DNA from: Bartonella sp. DGB1
GTDB lineage: Bacteria > Pseudomonadota > Alphaproteobacteria > Rhizobiales > Rhizobiaceae
DNA length: 64,000 bases
Assembly: GCF_041345015.1 (NCBI RefSeq)
Contig: NZ_CP166769.1
Span: 1,054,001 to 1,118,000 of the forward strand
Reading direction: 5' to 3'
The first letter of the stretch is position 1. Each line of letters opens with the position of its first letter. Of the stretch, positions 8,877 to 17,769 are shown in pieces. Made by a program: the position numbers and the translations under genes. The notes under the pieces are model-generated. The model made no database searches and was not told where the DNA came from. It saw nothing but the letters and a program-made list of their open reading frames with translations.

Positions 8877-9035
8877 TATGTTCGGCTGGGGGCTGAACGG
8901 AGGCATGGAATATATTAATATTCTATGTTGAGCCTTGGCTCTATCCTTCCCGTGTCTCCGCTCTCGATCATATAGTTTTAGCGTCCTTTCTTCAGTTTTT
9001 CTAAGAGATGTCGCAGAGGCTTGGCGTCGAACATA
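8877..9035 (+). ncRNA. structured RNA leader upstream of rpsF (or a small RNA)
   Basis: This 159-nt block has 73 G+C (46% by my count), standing out from its A+T-rich surroundings. Pairings I can trace: outer stem 8877-8884 with 9028-9035 (8 bp, no mismatch); second stem 8891-8897 with 8991-8997 (includes two G-U); third stem 8898-8902 with 8956-8960; hairpin 8904-8913 with 8918-8927; hairpin 8930-8933 with 8938-8941. It ends 20 nt before the rpsF ATG and starts just after a predicted promoter. The likeliest role is an S6:S18 autoregulatory leader, known in principle for rpsF operons, but an independent small RNA is possible. It lacks hallmarks of SRP RNA, RNase P RNA and tmRNA. Confidence 0.6.
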
Positions 9036-9055
9036 CTTTTGAAGAAAGGCAAATT

Positions 9056-9487
9056 ATGGCTTTATATGAACATATAATCATGGCTCGCCAAGATTTATCT
9101 ACACAACAAGTTGAATCTATGATTCAACAATATAAAAATGTTATTGAATCAGAAGGTGGTAAAGTAACACGTGTAGAAAATTGGGGGCTTAGAACTCTAG
9201 CTTATCGAATCCAAAAAAATCGTAAAGCTCATTATGCTATGCTAAATATTGATGCACCAGCAACAGCTATTTTTGAACTTGAACGTCAGTTGCGAATCAA
9301 TGAAGATGTTATTCGTTTTCTTACTATCCGTGTAGAAAAACACGAAGAAGGAGCTTCTATCTTTATGTCTCGTCGTGAACGTGACGAATCTAATCAACAA
9401 GAAAATCGCAGTAATCATGCTAAATTAGATAATAAGTTAGATAAAAAGTTAGACGAATCTAATAAAGAGGAAAATAACAATGAATGA
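9056..9487 (+). CDS. rpsF: 30S ribosomal protein S6
   Basis: Binds the small-subunit platform with S18. The start at ATG 9056 is set by a GAAAGG ribosome-binding site and by the family N-terminus [15 protein letters not shown]. An upstream ATG at 9008 would run into the leader structure and is rejected. Core residues 1-100 are typical. The C-terminus carries a charged Lys/Asp/Asn/Glu-rich tail of about 40 residues, as in many alphaproteobacterial S6 proteins. It overlaps rpsR by 8 nt. Confidence 0.96.
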   Translation: MALYEHIIMARQDLSTQQVESMIQQYKNVIESEGGKVTRVENWGLRTLAYRIQKNRKAHYAMLNIDAPATAIFELERQLRINEDVIRFLTIRVEKHEEGASIFMSRRERDESNQQENRSNHAKLDNKLDKKLDESNKEENNNE

Positions 9488-9731
9488 TACAGCTAGCTTG
9501 TCTTCCGTACGTCGTCCTTTTAGCCGCCGTCGTAAAAATTGCCCTTTTTTAGAAAAAGGCGCCGCTCCTATTGATTATAAAGATGTAAAATTATTGCAAC
9601 GTTATATTTCTGAACGCGGCAAAATAGTCCCGTCACGTATAACTGCAGTAAGTCAGAAAAAACAACGTGAACTAGCAAAAGCTATTAAGCGTGCTCGTTT
9701 CCTTGCTTTTTTACCTTATGTAGTAAAATAA
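9480..9731 (+). CDS. rpsR: 30S ribosomal protein S18
   Basis: Partner of S6 on the small-subunit platform. 83 residues, with the typical RRKNCPF segment, the [18 protein letters not shown] core and the ending [11 protein letters not shown]. It starts inside the rpsF 3' end, so the S6 and S18 messages are translationally coupled. The 141-nt spacer after it contains an imperfect hairpin. Confidence 0.98.
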   Translation: MNDTASLSSVRRPFSRRRKNCPFLEKGAAPIDYKDVKLLQRYISERGKIVPSRITAVSQKKQRELAKAIKRARFLAFLPYVVK

Positions 9732-9775
9732 TTAACTTAGGTTCATTATCTAAGATACTAAAATATTTGGTTGGG

Positions 9776-9833
9776 GTTGCATAAATAATTTAGATATAGA
9801 GATTTAATTCCTATAACTAGATTATTTCGCAAC
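9776..9833 (+). repeat. imperfect hairpin between rpsR and the DUF2232 gene
   Basis: GTTGC (9776-9780) pairs with GCAAC (9829-9833), and AAATAAT (9783-9789) with ATTATTT (9821-9827), with a 2-nt bulge on one side and one on the other. No clear T-run follows. It may lower read-through from the ribosomal genes into the membrane-protein gene (inference). Confidence 0.4.
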
Positions 9834-9872
9834 TTCTAACTGCCAACAATAACTCAGGCAGGACAGCAGATT

Positions 9873-10952
9873 ATGACATTTAATTCCCGTATATTTTTTA
9901 TATCTATTTTCTTTGGCGTTCTAGCTGCTTTATTCTCTATATCGCCGCTTTTCGCCTTTTTATGTCCATTACCGATATTATATATATCTTTAAAATTTGG
10001 TAATTTTGCTAGCTTATTTGCAACCACAGTAACAGCAGCTATATTATCATTTTTATATCCAGGTGGAGAAACTAATTTTTTCCATTATTTATTAGTATAT
10101 ATTATACCCGCATTTTTAACTGGATACATGTTAAATATTTCCCGTAATAGCAATGATATAAAAAATAATAAATTTTTTAATTTATTATTTACATCATCTT
10201 CAGATAAAAGTAATATAAAGATAACTAATAAAACTTTAAAAGCAACGAATCAAGCTCAGAACAAGGTATTTTTAAGTATACCTCATCTGGTATTATCAGT
10301 TATAATAATTTTATTATTCAGTTATAGTTTATCTATTAAATTTCAATTTTATTCTCCAGCAATGGAGGCACAAATAACCAAATTATCTGAATTTATTTAT
10401 ATGGAACTTAAAGATAAACTGTTACTTTCAAAACAAATAGTTTTGGTAAAAGAGGATCTTTTAAATCTATATACTAAAGTCATTATTAATTTACTAACAA
10501 TTTTTATTGGAATATCGCTTTTCTTTAATATGATAATAAATCTATATTTAACACGCAATGTTGTTCCTAATCCTATCTCAGGTAGGGTATGGACGCCTTT
10601 AACTAAAAGTTTTCGTCTATCGTTATTCACCAAAATTATTTTATTAGTTACTCTTATTAGTATATTCACCATTTCAAACTTAAATATACAATTATTTTTA
10701 AATGTCTTTCTAGGCTTATTAATAGCTGCTACAATAGCAGCCGGTTTTGCCGTTATACATAATTTTTCGTCGCATAAAACATGGGGTAATAAACTCCTTT
10801 TAACGACTTATATTTGTTCAATTGGCTTTTTAGTAATGGGACAATTAGTTGCTTTTACCAATGTTTTTATTGCCGTCATGTTACAAATTATTAGCTTCAT
10901 TAGCTTTATGCTAATTTTTCTTATCGGAATTTTTGCAAAAACTGCAAAATAA
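9873..10952 (+). CDS. DUF2232 family integral membrane protein
   Basis: A 359-residue polytopic protein with about eight to nine predicted membrane spans (one cluster at 10-130, another from 140 to the end). Its position between rpsR and rplI is the usual one for DUF2232/YybS-like proteins in alphaproteobacteria. The middle of the protein has a polar, low-complexity Asn/Ser/Lys stretch (about 90-125). No catalytic motif is visible and the molecular function of the family is not established. The family call rests mainly on synteny and topology. AGGA lies 10-13 nt before the ATG. Confidence 0.75.
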   Translation: MTFNSRIFFISIFFGVLAALFSISPLFAFLCPLPILYISLKFGNFASLFATTVTAAILSFLYPGGETNFFHYLLVYIIPAFLTGYMLNISRNSNDIKNNKFFNLLFTSSSDKSNIKITNKTLKATNQAQNKVFLSIPHLVLSVIIILLFSYSLSIKFQFYSPAMEAQITKLSEFIYMELKDKLLLSKQIVLVKEDLLNLYTKVIINLLTIFIGISLFFNMIINLYLTRNVVPNPISGRVWTPLTKSFRLSLFTKIILLVTLISIFTISNLNIQLFLNVFLGLLIAATIAAGFAVIHNFSSHKTWGNKLLLTTYICSIGFLVMGQLVAFTNVFIAVMLQIISFISFMLIFLIGIFAKTAK

Positions 10953-10979
10953 TCATATTATATTTGAAAGGATTATACC

Positions 10980-11510
10980 ATGAAAGTCATCTTATTAGAA
11001 CGCGTACTTAAATTAGGTCAAATGGGTGAAATAGTCGATGTTAAACCCGGTTATGCACGTAATTATTTAATTCCACAACAGAAAGCATTACGTGCAAGTG
11101 CAGCTAACTTAGCTAAATTTGAAAACCAAAAAATTCAACTTGAAGCACAAAATTTAAAACGTCGTGAAGAAGCTGAATATGTAGCAGAAAAACTTAACAA
11201 GAAAGTTTTCACTATCATTCGCGCTGCTTCAGAAACAGGACAATTATATGGTTCTGTAGCTACTCGTGATATAGTAGAATTACTTAAAGACGGCGGATTT
11301 ACTTTACAACGCAGCCAAATTCAAATTGCTAATCCTATCAAAATTCTAGGATTACATACATTACCGATTTATTTACATGCAGATGTAAAAATCACAATCA
11401 CTATTAATATAGCCAGAACTCCAGATGAAGCTGAAAAACAATTAGAATCATCTGCTGAAAAAGAGCAAAAAATAGAAGAAGAAATTACTACTGCTGAAAC
11501 AGAAGAATAA
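10980..11510 (+). CDS. rplI: 50S ribosomal protein L9
   Basis: Binds 23S rRNA near the base of the L1 stalk and spans the subunit in an extended shape. The N-terminal domain opens MKVILLERVLKLGQMGEIVDV, followed by KPGYARNYLIPQ, the long connecting helix (about 45-75) and the C-terminal rRNA-binding domain. A Glu/Lys-rich tail extends it to 176 residues. AAAGGA precedes the start. A strong hairpin (11517-11548) follows the stop. Confidence 0.98.
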   Translation: MKVILLERVLKLGQMGEIVDVKPGYARNYLIPQQKALRASAANLAKFENQKIQLEAQNLKRREEAEYVAEKLNKKVFTIIRAASETGQLYGSVATRDIVELLKDGGFTLQRSQIQIANPIKILGLHTLPIYLHADVKITITINIARTPDEAEKQLESSAEKEQKIEEEITTAETEE

Positions 11511-11516
11511 ATGCAT

Positions 11517-11548
11517 TGATAAGGTACCATAAAATTGGTACCTTATCA
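11517..11548 (+). terminator. strong hairpin after rplI
   Basis: A 13-bp perfect stem (11517-11529 with 11536-11548) with a 6-nt loop lies between rplI and dnaB. It is not followed by a T-run, so full rho-independent termination is doubtful. It could be a partial terminator or a 3' stabiliser separating the ribosomal genes from dnaB. Confidence 0.6.
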
Positions 11549-11597
11549 CTCTATATTACTTATGAAAAAATATATTATGTAGTTAAGGTAATTTTTA

Positions 11598-13085
11598 ATG
11601 AATCTATCTCCTGAAGAAGTTCTTGCCAACGAAGAAGAAAAGCAAAAAACTTCTGATATAGAGCAAACGACTAATAATATTAGAGAAGCGCCTTTCAACA
11701 TTGAAATAGAACAAGCTATTCTAGGCGCTCTATTAGTCAATAATGAATATTATGATAAAATATCCCATATTCTAGAACCAAATTTTTTCTATGAAAAATT
11801 ACATCAAAAAATATATTCAATTTGTAGTAAATTAATTCAAGCAGATAGACGAGCTGATTATAAAACAGTAAAAAGCTATCTGCCCTCAAATTTACTAGTT
11901 TCGGATGAATTACCTATATCTGAATACCTAGTAAACCTATGTTTAGACACTGTTGCAATTATAAATATCAAAGATTACGCTCAAATTATTTATGAGTTAT
12001 ACTTAAGACGGCAATTAATAAATATAGGTGAAGACATTGTTAATACAGCGTATGAAGTAGAAATTGATATTCCTCCGGTTGAACAGATAGCACAAGCGGA
12101 ACTGAAGCTTTTTAATTTAGCTGAACATAATGCTCCTGAACAAGGACCGCAACCTATTTCAATAGCGCTAACTGAATCTATCGCCATGGCGGAAGCAGCT
12201 CATAAAAGAACGGGGCATTTATCAGGGATTGCTACTGGTTTATCTGATTTAGATAAATTAATGGGCGGGCTGCAAAAATCAGATCTTATTATTTTAGCCG
12301 GTCGTCCTGGTATGGGTAAAACCTCTTTAGCTACTAATATAGCTTTTAATATTTCTTATGCTAAAAAAAACAAATTAGAAACTAACGGTAATATATTATT
12401 TTTCTCATTAGAAATGTCATCAGAACAATTAGCTACGCGTATCATTTCAGAGCAATCTGAAATTTCCTCCGCAAATATTCGACGAGGAAATTTAACAGAT
12501 ATTGAGCTTGATAGGTTAATCAAATGTTCGCGTGAATTACAAGAACTACCTTTATACATTGATCCAACTGGCGGTATATCTAGCTCTAAATTATCTGCTA
12601 GAGCTCGTCGTCATAAACGTCAATTTGGATTAGATGTAATAGTAATTGATTATATCCAACTTATGACGGTTGCTAATTCTAGTAGTTCTAATAATAGAGT
12701 AGCTGAAATAACTGAAATAACCAATAGTCTTAAAGCCTTAGCTAAAGAATTGAATGTTCCTATTATTGCCTTATCACAACTTTCTCGACAGGTAGAAAAC
12801 AGAGAAGATAAGCGCCCGCAACTTTCTGATTTAAGAGAATCAGGATCAATTGAGCAAGATGCAGATGTGGTATTATTTGTTTATCGTGATGAATATTATT
12901 TACAAAATACTGAACCTGAATTAGACTCATCTAAATATACTGAATGGCAAACAAAAATGAATGCATCTAAAGGTAAAGCAGATGTAATTATCGCTAAACA
13001 ACGTCATGGTCCAACAGGAACCGTGAAATTGCAATTTGAATCTCGCTATACTCGCTTTAGTAATTTAGCAGAAGATAACAACTAA
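11598..13085 (+). CDS. dnaB: replicative DNA helicase
   Basis: Hexameric ATP-driven helicase that opens the fork. The N-terminal domain spans about 30-135. The RecA-like domain has Walker A GRPGMGKT (235-242), Walker B within VIVIDYIQLM, and the ALSQLSRQVE and LRESGSIEQDAD motifs. 495 residues, with no intein or interruption. It is followed after 17 nt by radA. In many alphaproteobacteria alr (alanine racemase) lies between these two genes, but here it does not. Confidence 0.97.
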   Translation: MNLSPEEVLANEEEKQKTSDIEQTTNNIREAPFNIEIEQAILGALLVNNEYYDKISHILEPNFFYEKLHQKIYSICSKLIQADRRADYKTVKSYLPSNLLVSDELPISEYLVNLCLDTVAIINIKDYAQIIYELYLRRQLINIGEDIVNTAYEVEIDIPPVEQIAQAELKLFNLAEHNAPEQGPQPISIALTESIAMAEAAHKRTGHLSGIATGLSDLDKLMGGLQKSDLIILAGRPGMGKTSLATNIAFNISYAKKNKLETNGNILFFSLEMSSEQLATRIISEQSEISSANIRRGNLTDIELDRLIKCSRELQELPLYIDPTGGISSSKLSARARRHKRQFGLDVIVIDYIQLMTVANSSSSNNRVAEITEITNSLKALAKELNVPIIALSQLSRQVENREDKRPQLSDLRESGSIEQDADVVLFVYRDEYYLQNTEPELDSSKYTEWQTKMNASKGKADVIIAKQRHGPTGTVKLQFESRYTRFSNLAEDNN

Positions 13086-13102
13086 AATTAATAGTAGGTT
13101 TT

Positions 13103-14491
13103 ATGGCTCGCAAACGCTCTCGTTTTATTTGTTCATCGTGTGGAACCAGTCATCCACGTTGGAGTGGACAATGCGACTCGTGTAACGATTGGAATTCTAT
13201 TCAGGAACAAGAAATAACCTATGGTATAGGATCTAAAGATACGGTTAAAAACGGTAAAAAGCTTGAGTTAGTTGGTCTAGAAGGCAGCTCTCCAGAAAAG
13301 CCACGTATTAATTCACAAATAAAGGAATTAGATAGAGTAACCGGCGGTGGTTTTGTACGCGGCTCCGTATTATTGGTAGGCGGTGAACCCGGTATAGGTA
13401 AATCAACTATTTTAATGCAAGCTGCAACTTCTCTTGCTCAGGCTGGACATAAAATAATTTATATATCTGGTGAAGAAGCCATAAGCCAAATTAGATTACG
13501 AGCTAAAAGATTAGGCGTTAGTAAGAGCCATGTCTTATTAGCTGTAGAGACTCATATAGAAACTATATTGACCACCCTACAAAATCAAGAAAAAGCTGAC
13601 CTAGTTATCATCGATTCAATCCAAACTATCTGGAGCAATGGAGCCGATTCCACCCCTGGTACAGTAACTCAAGTTAGATTATGCTCACAAGCTTTAATTA
13701 ACTATGCTAAAAATAACGATGTTACTATGATATTAGTTGGACATGTCACCAAAGAAGGACAAATCGCTGGCCCTAGGGTTGTAGAACATATGGTAGATTG
13801 TGTGTTATATTTTGAAGGCGATAATCAACATCATTATCGATTATTAAGAGGTGTCAAAAATAGATTCGGCGCAACTAACGAAGTTGGTGTTTTTGAAATG
13901 ACAGAATATGGTTTAAAAGAAATAGCTAATCCATCTAGTTTATTTCTTGGAAAAATCGAAAATAGATCCGCCGGTAGCGTTATTTTCGCTGGTATTGAAG
14001 GAACACGCCCTATTTTAGTAGAAATACAAGCTTTAGTAGTTATTACTGCTTCAACTAATGTTAAACGATCATGCGTGGGTTTTGATAACCAAAGATTGCA
14101 TATGATATTAGCTGTACTGGAAGCACATTGCGGTATAAAACTCAGCAATTATGATATTTACATTAATGTTGCCGGTGGTTATAAAATTCAGGATCCTGGA
14201 GCTGATCTTGCAGTAGCGGCGGCTATAGTTTCCTCATTTTCTAATATTATTCTGCCTTCTAGATGTGTTTATTTTGGTGAGATCAGCTTATCGGGGAACC
14301 TACGTCCTGTAGCTCAAGCAAATTCTAGAATTAAAGAAGCGCAAAAATTAGGTTTTAATCAAGCAGTTTTATCTGCAGATAACATTGATATAACATCTAA
14401 TGAAGAGTTTGCGACAGCTAACATCAATAAATTACAAGAGGTAGTAGAACGAATTTTAGCTAGGGATAAAATTAGGAAACAACATAAATAA
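13103..14491 (+). CDS. radA: DNA repair protein RadA
   Basis: RecA-related ATPase that helps branch migration during recombinational repair. It has an N-terminal zinc finger (C10, C13, C24, C27), Walker A GGEPGIGKS (93-101), the RadA signature KNRFG, and a C-terminal Lon-protease-like domain without protease function. Length 462 is typical. AGTAGG precedes the ATG. The short spacing from dnaB suggests a shared transcript. Confidence 0.97.
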   Translation: MARKRSRFICSSCGTSHPRWSGQCDSCNDWNSIQEQEITYGIGSKDTVKNGKKLELVGLEGSSPEKPRINSQIKELDRVTGGGFVRGSVLLVGGEPGIGKSTILMQAATSLAQAGHKIIYISGEEAISQIRLRAKRLGVSKSHVLLAVETHIETILTTLQNQEKADLVIIDSIQTIWSNGADSTPGTVTQVRLCSQALINYAKNNDVTMILVGHVTKEGQIAGPRVVEHMVDCVLYFEGDNQHHYRLLRGVKNRFGATNEVGVFEMTEYGLKEIANPSSLFLGKIENRSAGSVIFAGIEGTRPILVEIQALVVITASTNVKRSCVGFDNQRLHMILAVLEAHCGIKLSNYDIYINVAGGYKIQDPGADLAVAAAIVSSFSNIILPSRCVYFGEISLSGNLRPVAQANSRIKEAQKLGFNQAVLSADNIDITSNEEFATANINKLQEVVERILARDKIRKQHK

Positions 14492-14553
14492 ATTGTTTTT
14501 TAACCATAATTACTTATATTCATTGCAATAGATTAATAAATTAAAGGTGGAAA

Positions 14554-15123
14554 ATGTCAGTTACCTTTCTAGATGGTGCCGTAGTTGTAATTGTAGTTAT
14601 ATCTGGTATTATCTCAATGTTAAGAGGCTTTTCGAGAGAAATATTTTCTATATTCTCTTGGGTAGTAGCTGCTTTAATAAGCTATTATGGAGTTGAACAT
14701 TTATTACCTTATATACAACCGCATATTAGCAATAACTTAATAGCTTTTTTAATAACTGGCATCTCACTTTTTCTAATAGCCCTTATAATTATGTCCTTAA
14801 TCACGAAAAAATTAAGCAACATGGTAACTGACAGTAGAGTTGGCCCTGTGGACAATATTTTAGGACTAATTTATGGAGGTATCAGAGGATTTATAATAGC
14901 TTTATTAGCTTTTATGTTTTTAGATAAATTAATATCACCTATCAATCAACCTAAATGGCTACATGAGGCTAGCTTTCGTCCATTTTTAGAAGCTACATCA
15001 GAAAAATTATATAATTTATTTCCTCCTGCACCAGAAGATTGGCTAGAATGGGTCGAAAAAAAGATTGACGAAATATCAACACCTCAAGACTTTGAACATA
15101 TACCTCCAGAAGAAGAGCAATAA
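14554..15123 (+). CDS. cvpA: CvpA family inner-membrane protein
   Basis: A 189-residue protein with four predicted membrane spans (within about 5-130) and an acidic cytoplasmic tail. The opening LDGAVVVIVVISGIISMLRG and the DNILGLIYGGIRGF region match CvpA. In Escherichia coli CvpA is tied to colicin V production and envelope stress; the exact activity is unknown. The radA-cvpA-purF order is the usual alphaproteobacterial one. AAGGTGG precedes the start. Confidence 0.9.
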   Translation: MSVTFLDGAVVVIVVISGIISMLRGFSREIFSIFSWVVAALISYYGVEHLLPYIQPHISNNLIAFLITGISLFLIALIIMSLITKKLSNMVTDSRVGPVDNILGLIYGGIRGFIIALLAFMFLDKLISPINQPKWLHEASFRPFLEATSEKLYNLFPPAPEDWLEWVEKKIDEISTPQDFEHIPPEEEQ

Positions 15124-15170
15124 TAACTTATAATAATTTACTATTTTACTTTAAATCAGTAAAAATATAT

Positions 15171-15176
15171 TATAAT
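15171..15176 (+). promoter_or_regulatory. possible -10 box upstream of purF
   Basis: A consensus TATAAT lies about 50 nt upstream of the purF start. The -35 region at optimal spacing is weak, so this could be chance in A+T-rich DNA. It would allow purF to be transcribed apart from cvpA. Confidence 0.35.
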
Positions 15177-15224
15177 GTACTATCGCTAAATTATTATAAT
15201 GTTGGATCTCGGTAAAGGATAAAT

Positions 15225-16688
15225 ATGTATAAATTTGATATTTATAACGATAGGCTTCGAGAAGAATGCGGCGTCTTCGGAATTATAGGACATGTAGATG
15301 CAGCTAAGTTAACAGCTTTAGGATTACATGCCTTACAACATAGAGGTCAAGAAGCGGCAGGAATCGTAACTACTGATGGTCATAAATTTTATGAAGAAAA
15401 ACATCTAGGATTAGTAGGTGATCATTTCACTAGCATTAATAATTTAAATAAACTTTCTGGTTCAATTGCTATAGGTCATGTTAGATATTCTACAACTGGT
15501 GAAACTAGTCGTCGTAATATTCAACCTTTATTCTCTGAATCAATAGAAGGTGGATTAGCAGTAGCGCACAATGGTAACTTTACTAATGGGCTCACCATAC
15601 GTAAAGAACTAATAAAAACAGGAGCTATTTATCAATCTACTACAGATACTGAAGTAATATTACACCTCATTGCTAGAGCCCAAAATTCCAACATTATAGA
15701 TAGATTTAGAGCATCTATACAACAAATTGAAGGCGGATTTGCTTTACTAGCCTTAACAAATAATAAACTCATAGTAACAAGAGATCCTGTTGGTATTCGC
15801 CCGCTGGTTATGGGGCTCTTAGATGGTAAACCAATTTTTTGCTCGGAAACATGTGCTTTAGATATCGTAGGAGCAACATATGTCAGAGATGTAAAAAATG
15901 GTGAAATTATAATCTGTGAACTAAAAGAAGATGGAGAAGTTACTATCGAAACTATACAACCATCTGCTACTAAGCCCGAACGTCTTTGTATGTTTGAATA
16001 TGTATATTTTGCACGTCCTGATTCAATCGTTGGTGGCAAAAGTATTTACAATGCTCGCAAAAAAATGGGTGAAATTTTAGCTACAGAACATCCATGTGAT
16101 GCTGATATAGTAGTTCCTGTACCAGATGGTGGAACACCAGCTGCGATAGGATATGCACAAAAAAGTGGTATCAATTTTGAATTAGGTATAATACGTAATC
16201 ACTACGTTGGTAGAACATTCATAGAGCCCACCCAACAAATAAGAGCTTTAGGAGTGAAGTTAAAACATTCGGCTAATAAAACTGTTATCGAAGGTAAAAA
16301 AGTCGTACTTATAGATGATTCTGTAGTTCGAGGAACTACATCTCTAAAAATAGTACGCATGTTAAGGGAAGCAGGAGCAAAAGAAGTCCACCTTAGAGTA
16401 GCTAGCCCCCGTATTTATTACCCTGATTTTTATGGAATAGATACTCCACATCGACATAATTTAATAGCTAATAACCATTATACCGTTGAAGAAATGAGCG
16501 ATCAAATTGGTACTGATTCTTTAAAATTTCTATCAATTGATGGCCTTTATCAAGCCGTATGTGGTCAAAATAGAAATAATTCATCACCCCAATTTACTGA
16601 TCATTATTTTACCGGAGATTATCCAACCCCGTTAAAAGATAACGAAGATGATGAACTTTTACAACAGTTAGGTACAAACCAAATATAA
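15225..16688 (+). CDS. purF: amidophosphoribosyltransferase
   Basis: First committed step of purine synthesis, making phosphoribosylamine from PRPP and glutamine. The short propeptide ends at the catalytic Cys15 in REECGVFG. The glutaminase (Ntn) domain covers about 15-250. The phosphoribosyltransferase domain follows, with the PRPP-binding LIDDSVVRGTTS stretch. 487 residues, full length. AAAGGA precedes the ATG. Together with purD at 51.7 kb it suggests a functioning de novo purine pathway. Confidence 0.98.
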   Translation: MYKFDIYNDRLREECGVFGIIGHVDAAKLTALGLHALQHRGQEAAGIVTTDGHKFYEEKHLGLVGDHFTSINNLNKLSGSIAIGHVRYSTTGETSRRNIQPLFSESIEGGLAVAHNGNFTNGLTIRKELIKTGAIYQSTTDTEVILHLIARAQNSNIIDRFRASIQQIEGGFALLALTNNKLIVTRDPVGIRPLVMGLLDGKPIFCSETCALDIVGATYVRDVKNGEIIICELKEDGEVTIETIQPSATKPERLCMFEYVYFARPDSIVGGKSIYNARKKMGEILATEHPCDADIVVPVPDGGTPAAIGYAQKSGINFELGIIRNHYVGRTFIEPTQQIRALGVKLKHSANKTVIEGKKVVLIDDSVVRGTTSLKIVRMLREAGAKEVHLRVASPRIYYPDFYGIDTPHRHNLIANNHYTVEEMSDQIGTDSLKFLSIDGLYQAVCGQNRNNSSPQFTDHYFTGDYPTPLKDNEDDELLQQLGTNQI

Positions 16689-17009
16689 AAATTACTATAA
16701 TTTAGTTAAGCCCTCTCTATAAATAAAGCTGTTCCTCACCTAATCTGCAATAGGTTTAAAACCCTCTTTATCCATATCCACTGCAACCATAACCCATACG
16801 AAATAGGCTAAATAGCCTATTCTATCTCTAGATACTTAGTTATCCATAGCCGGTTAAACTTGTCTAATCCAAAATATAGTGACAAAGAACACAATAAAAT
16901 AACTCTAAATTATCCGCAGAGTTACTCTAACATTTACCTTAACTGAAAATACTTCCAAACTATTATCTAAGCGATCAGGTTCGCAGATTTAATTTGAGCC
17001 TGTTCCAGG
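16689..17009. other. spacer between purF and pssA, possible gene remnant on the minus strand
   Basis: A 321-bp spacer with no intact gene. On the minus strand two stop-bounded segments look protein-like: 16905-16988 (ends in stop; contains LEVFSVKVNVRVTL) and 16740-16835 (contains YFVWVMVAVDMDKEGFKP before a stop). They faintly recall the end of a hotdog-fold acyl-CoA thioesterase, but this is weak. An inverted repeat (16802-16810 with 16813-16821) falls inside the second segment. A short hairpin (16997-17002 with 17006-17011) overlaps the pssA stop and may help end that transcript. Confidence 0.3.
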
Positions 17010-17762
17010 CTACTCCAAGTTACCGTAATTCTTGTGCCAATAGTAATAACTAATAGGTATAAAAATAAAATATACTATACTGAATAACAACATGATTATC
17101 CACAAATATGTCATTAATAAACTTATAAAGGCTCCTGCAATCAATAAAGCAAAAATAATAGTTTCTATTTTAAAATTAGTTCCTAACGCTTTACCATTAG
17201 CTATAGGGAAACGGCTTATTAATAAAAAAGAAATCACTATAGCATAGATACTAGAGATAATAATAAACTCTTTATTAAAAACAAGATCTGTATTAATAGT
17301 TTCTGCTATATATATTGGTAACAATAATAATAATGCTCCTCCTGGTGAAGGTAAACCAACAAAATAATATTTTTCCCATTCATTTGTATTATCAGACTCT
17401 AAATTAACGTTAAAACGCGCTAACCTCAAACAACAAGCTACTGTATAGGTAACAACTATTATCCAGCCTAAATGCTCATATTGATTTAATATATAAAAAT
17501 ATAATATTAACGGCGGTATTACACCAAAATTTATAACATCAGCTAAGGAGTCTAATTGTCCACCAAAAGAAGTGTTAACTTTCAACGCTCTAGCCACTCT
17601 ACCATCTAAACCGTCTAAAAAAGACGCTGTTAATAATAATAACAAGGAATTAAAAAAATTACCCGCCAAGGCTGAACGTAAAGACGCAATCCCCGCACAA
17701 ATTGCAAGAACAGTTATAAAGCTTGGAACAAATAACCTTATAGAAAATAAATTTTTAGACAT
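17010..17762 (-). CDS. pssA: CDP-diacylglycerol--serine O-phosphatidyltransferase
   Basis: Makes phosphatidylserine at the inner membrane, the precursor of phosphatidylethanolamine. The CDP-alcohol phosphotransferase signature is visible as D-G-x-x-A/D-G-R (FLDGLDGRVAR) and LDSLADVINFG. About seven membrane spans, 250 residues. It follows psd by 7 nt in the same operon, the usual alphaproteobacterial psd-pssA pair. Confidence 0.95.
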   Translation of the reverse strand: MSKNLFSIRLFVPSFITVLAICAGIASLRSALAGNFFNSLLLLLTASFLDGLDGRVARALKVNTSFGGQLDSLADVINFGVIPPLILYFYILNQYEHLGWIIVVTYTVACCLRLARFNVNLESDNTNEWEKYYFVGLPSPGGALLLLLPIYIAETINTDLVFNKEFIIISSIYAIVISFLLISRFPIANGKALGTNFKIETIIFALLIAGAFISLLMTYLWIIMLLFSIVYFIFIPISYYYWHKNYGNLE

Positions 17763-17769
17763 TAGTTAA

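Noticed and set aside
8877-9035. The rpsF leader as SRP RNA, RNase P RNA, tmRNA or 6S RNA
   Set aside because: I do not see the GGAAG-type SRP loop, the RNase P conserved core, a tmRNA tag frame or tRNA-like end. A 6S-like long rod with central bubble is not evident either, though I cannot exclude 6S without a covariance search.
9008-9055. Upstream ATG at 9008 as the rpsF start
   Set aside because: The extra 16 residues are unlike S6, and the codons lie inside the leader's 3' stem; ATG 9056 has GAAAGG upstream and the family N-terminus.
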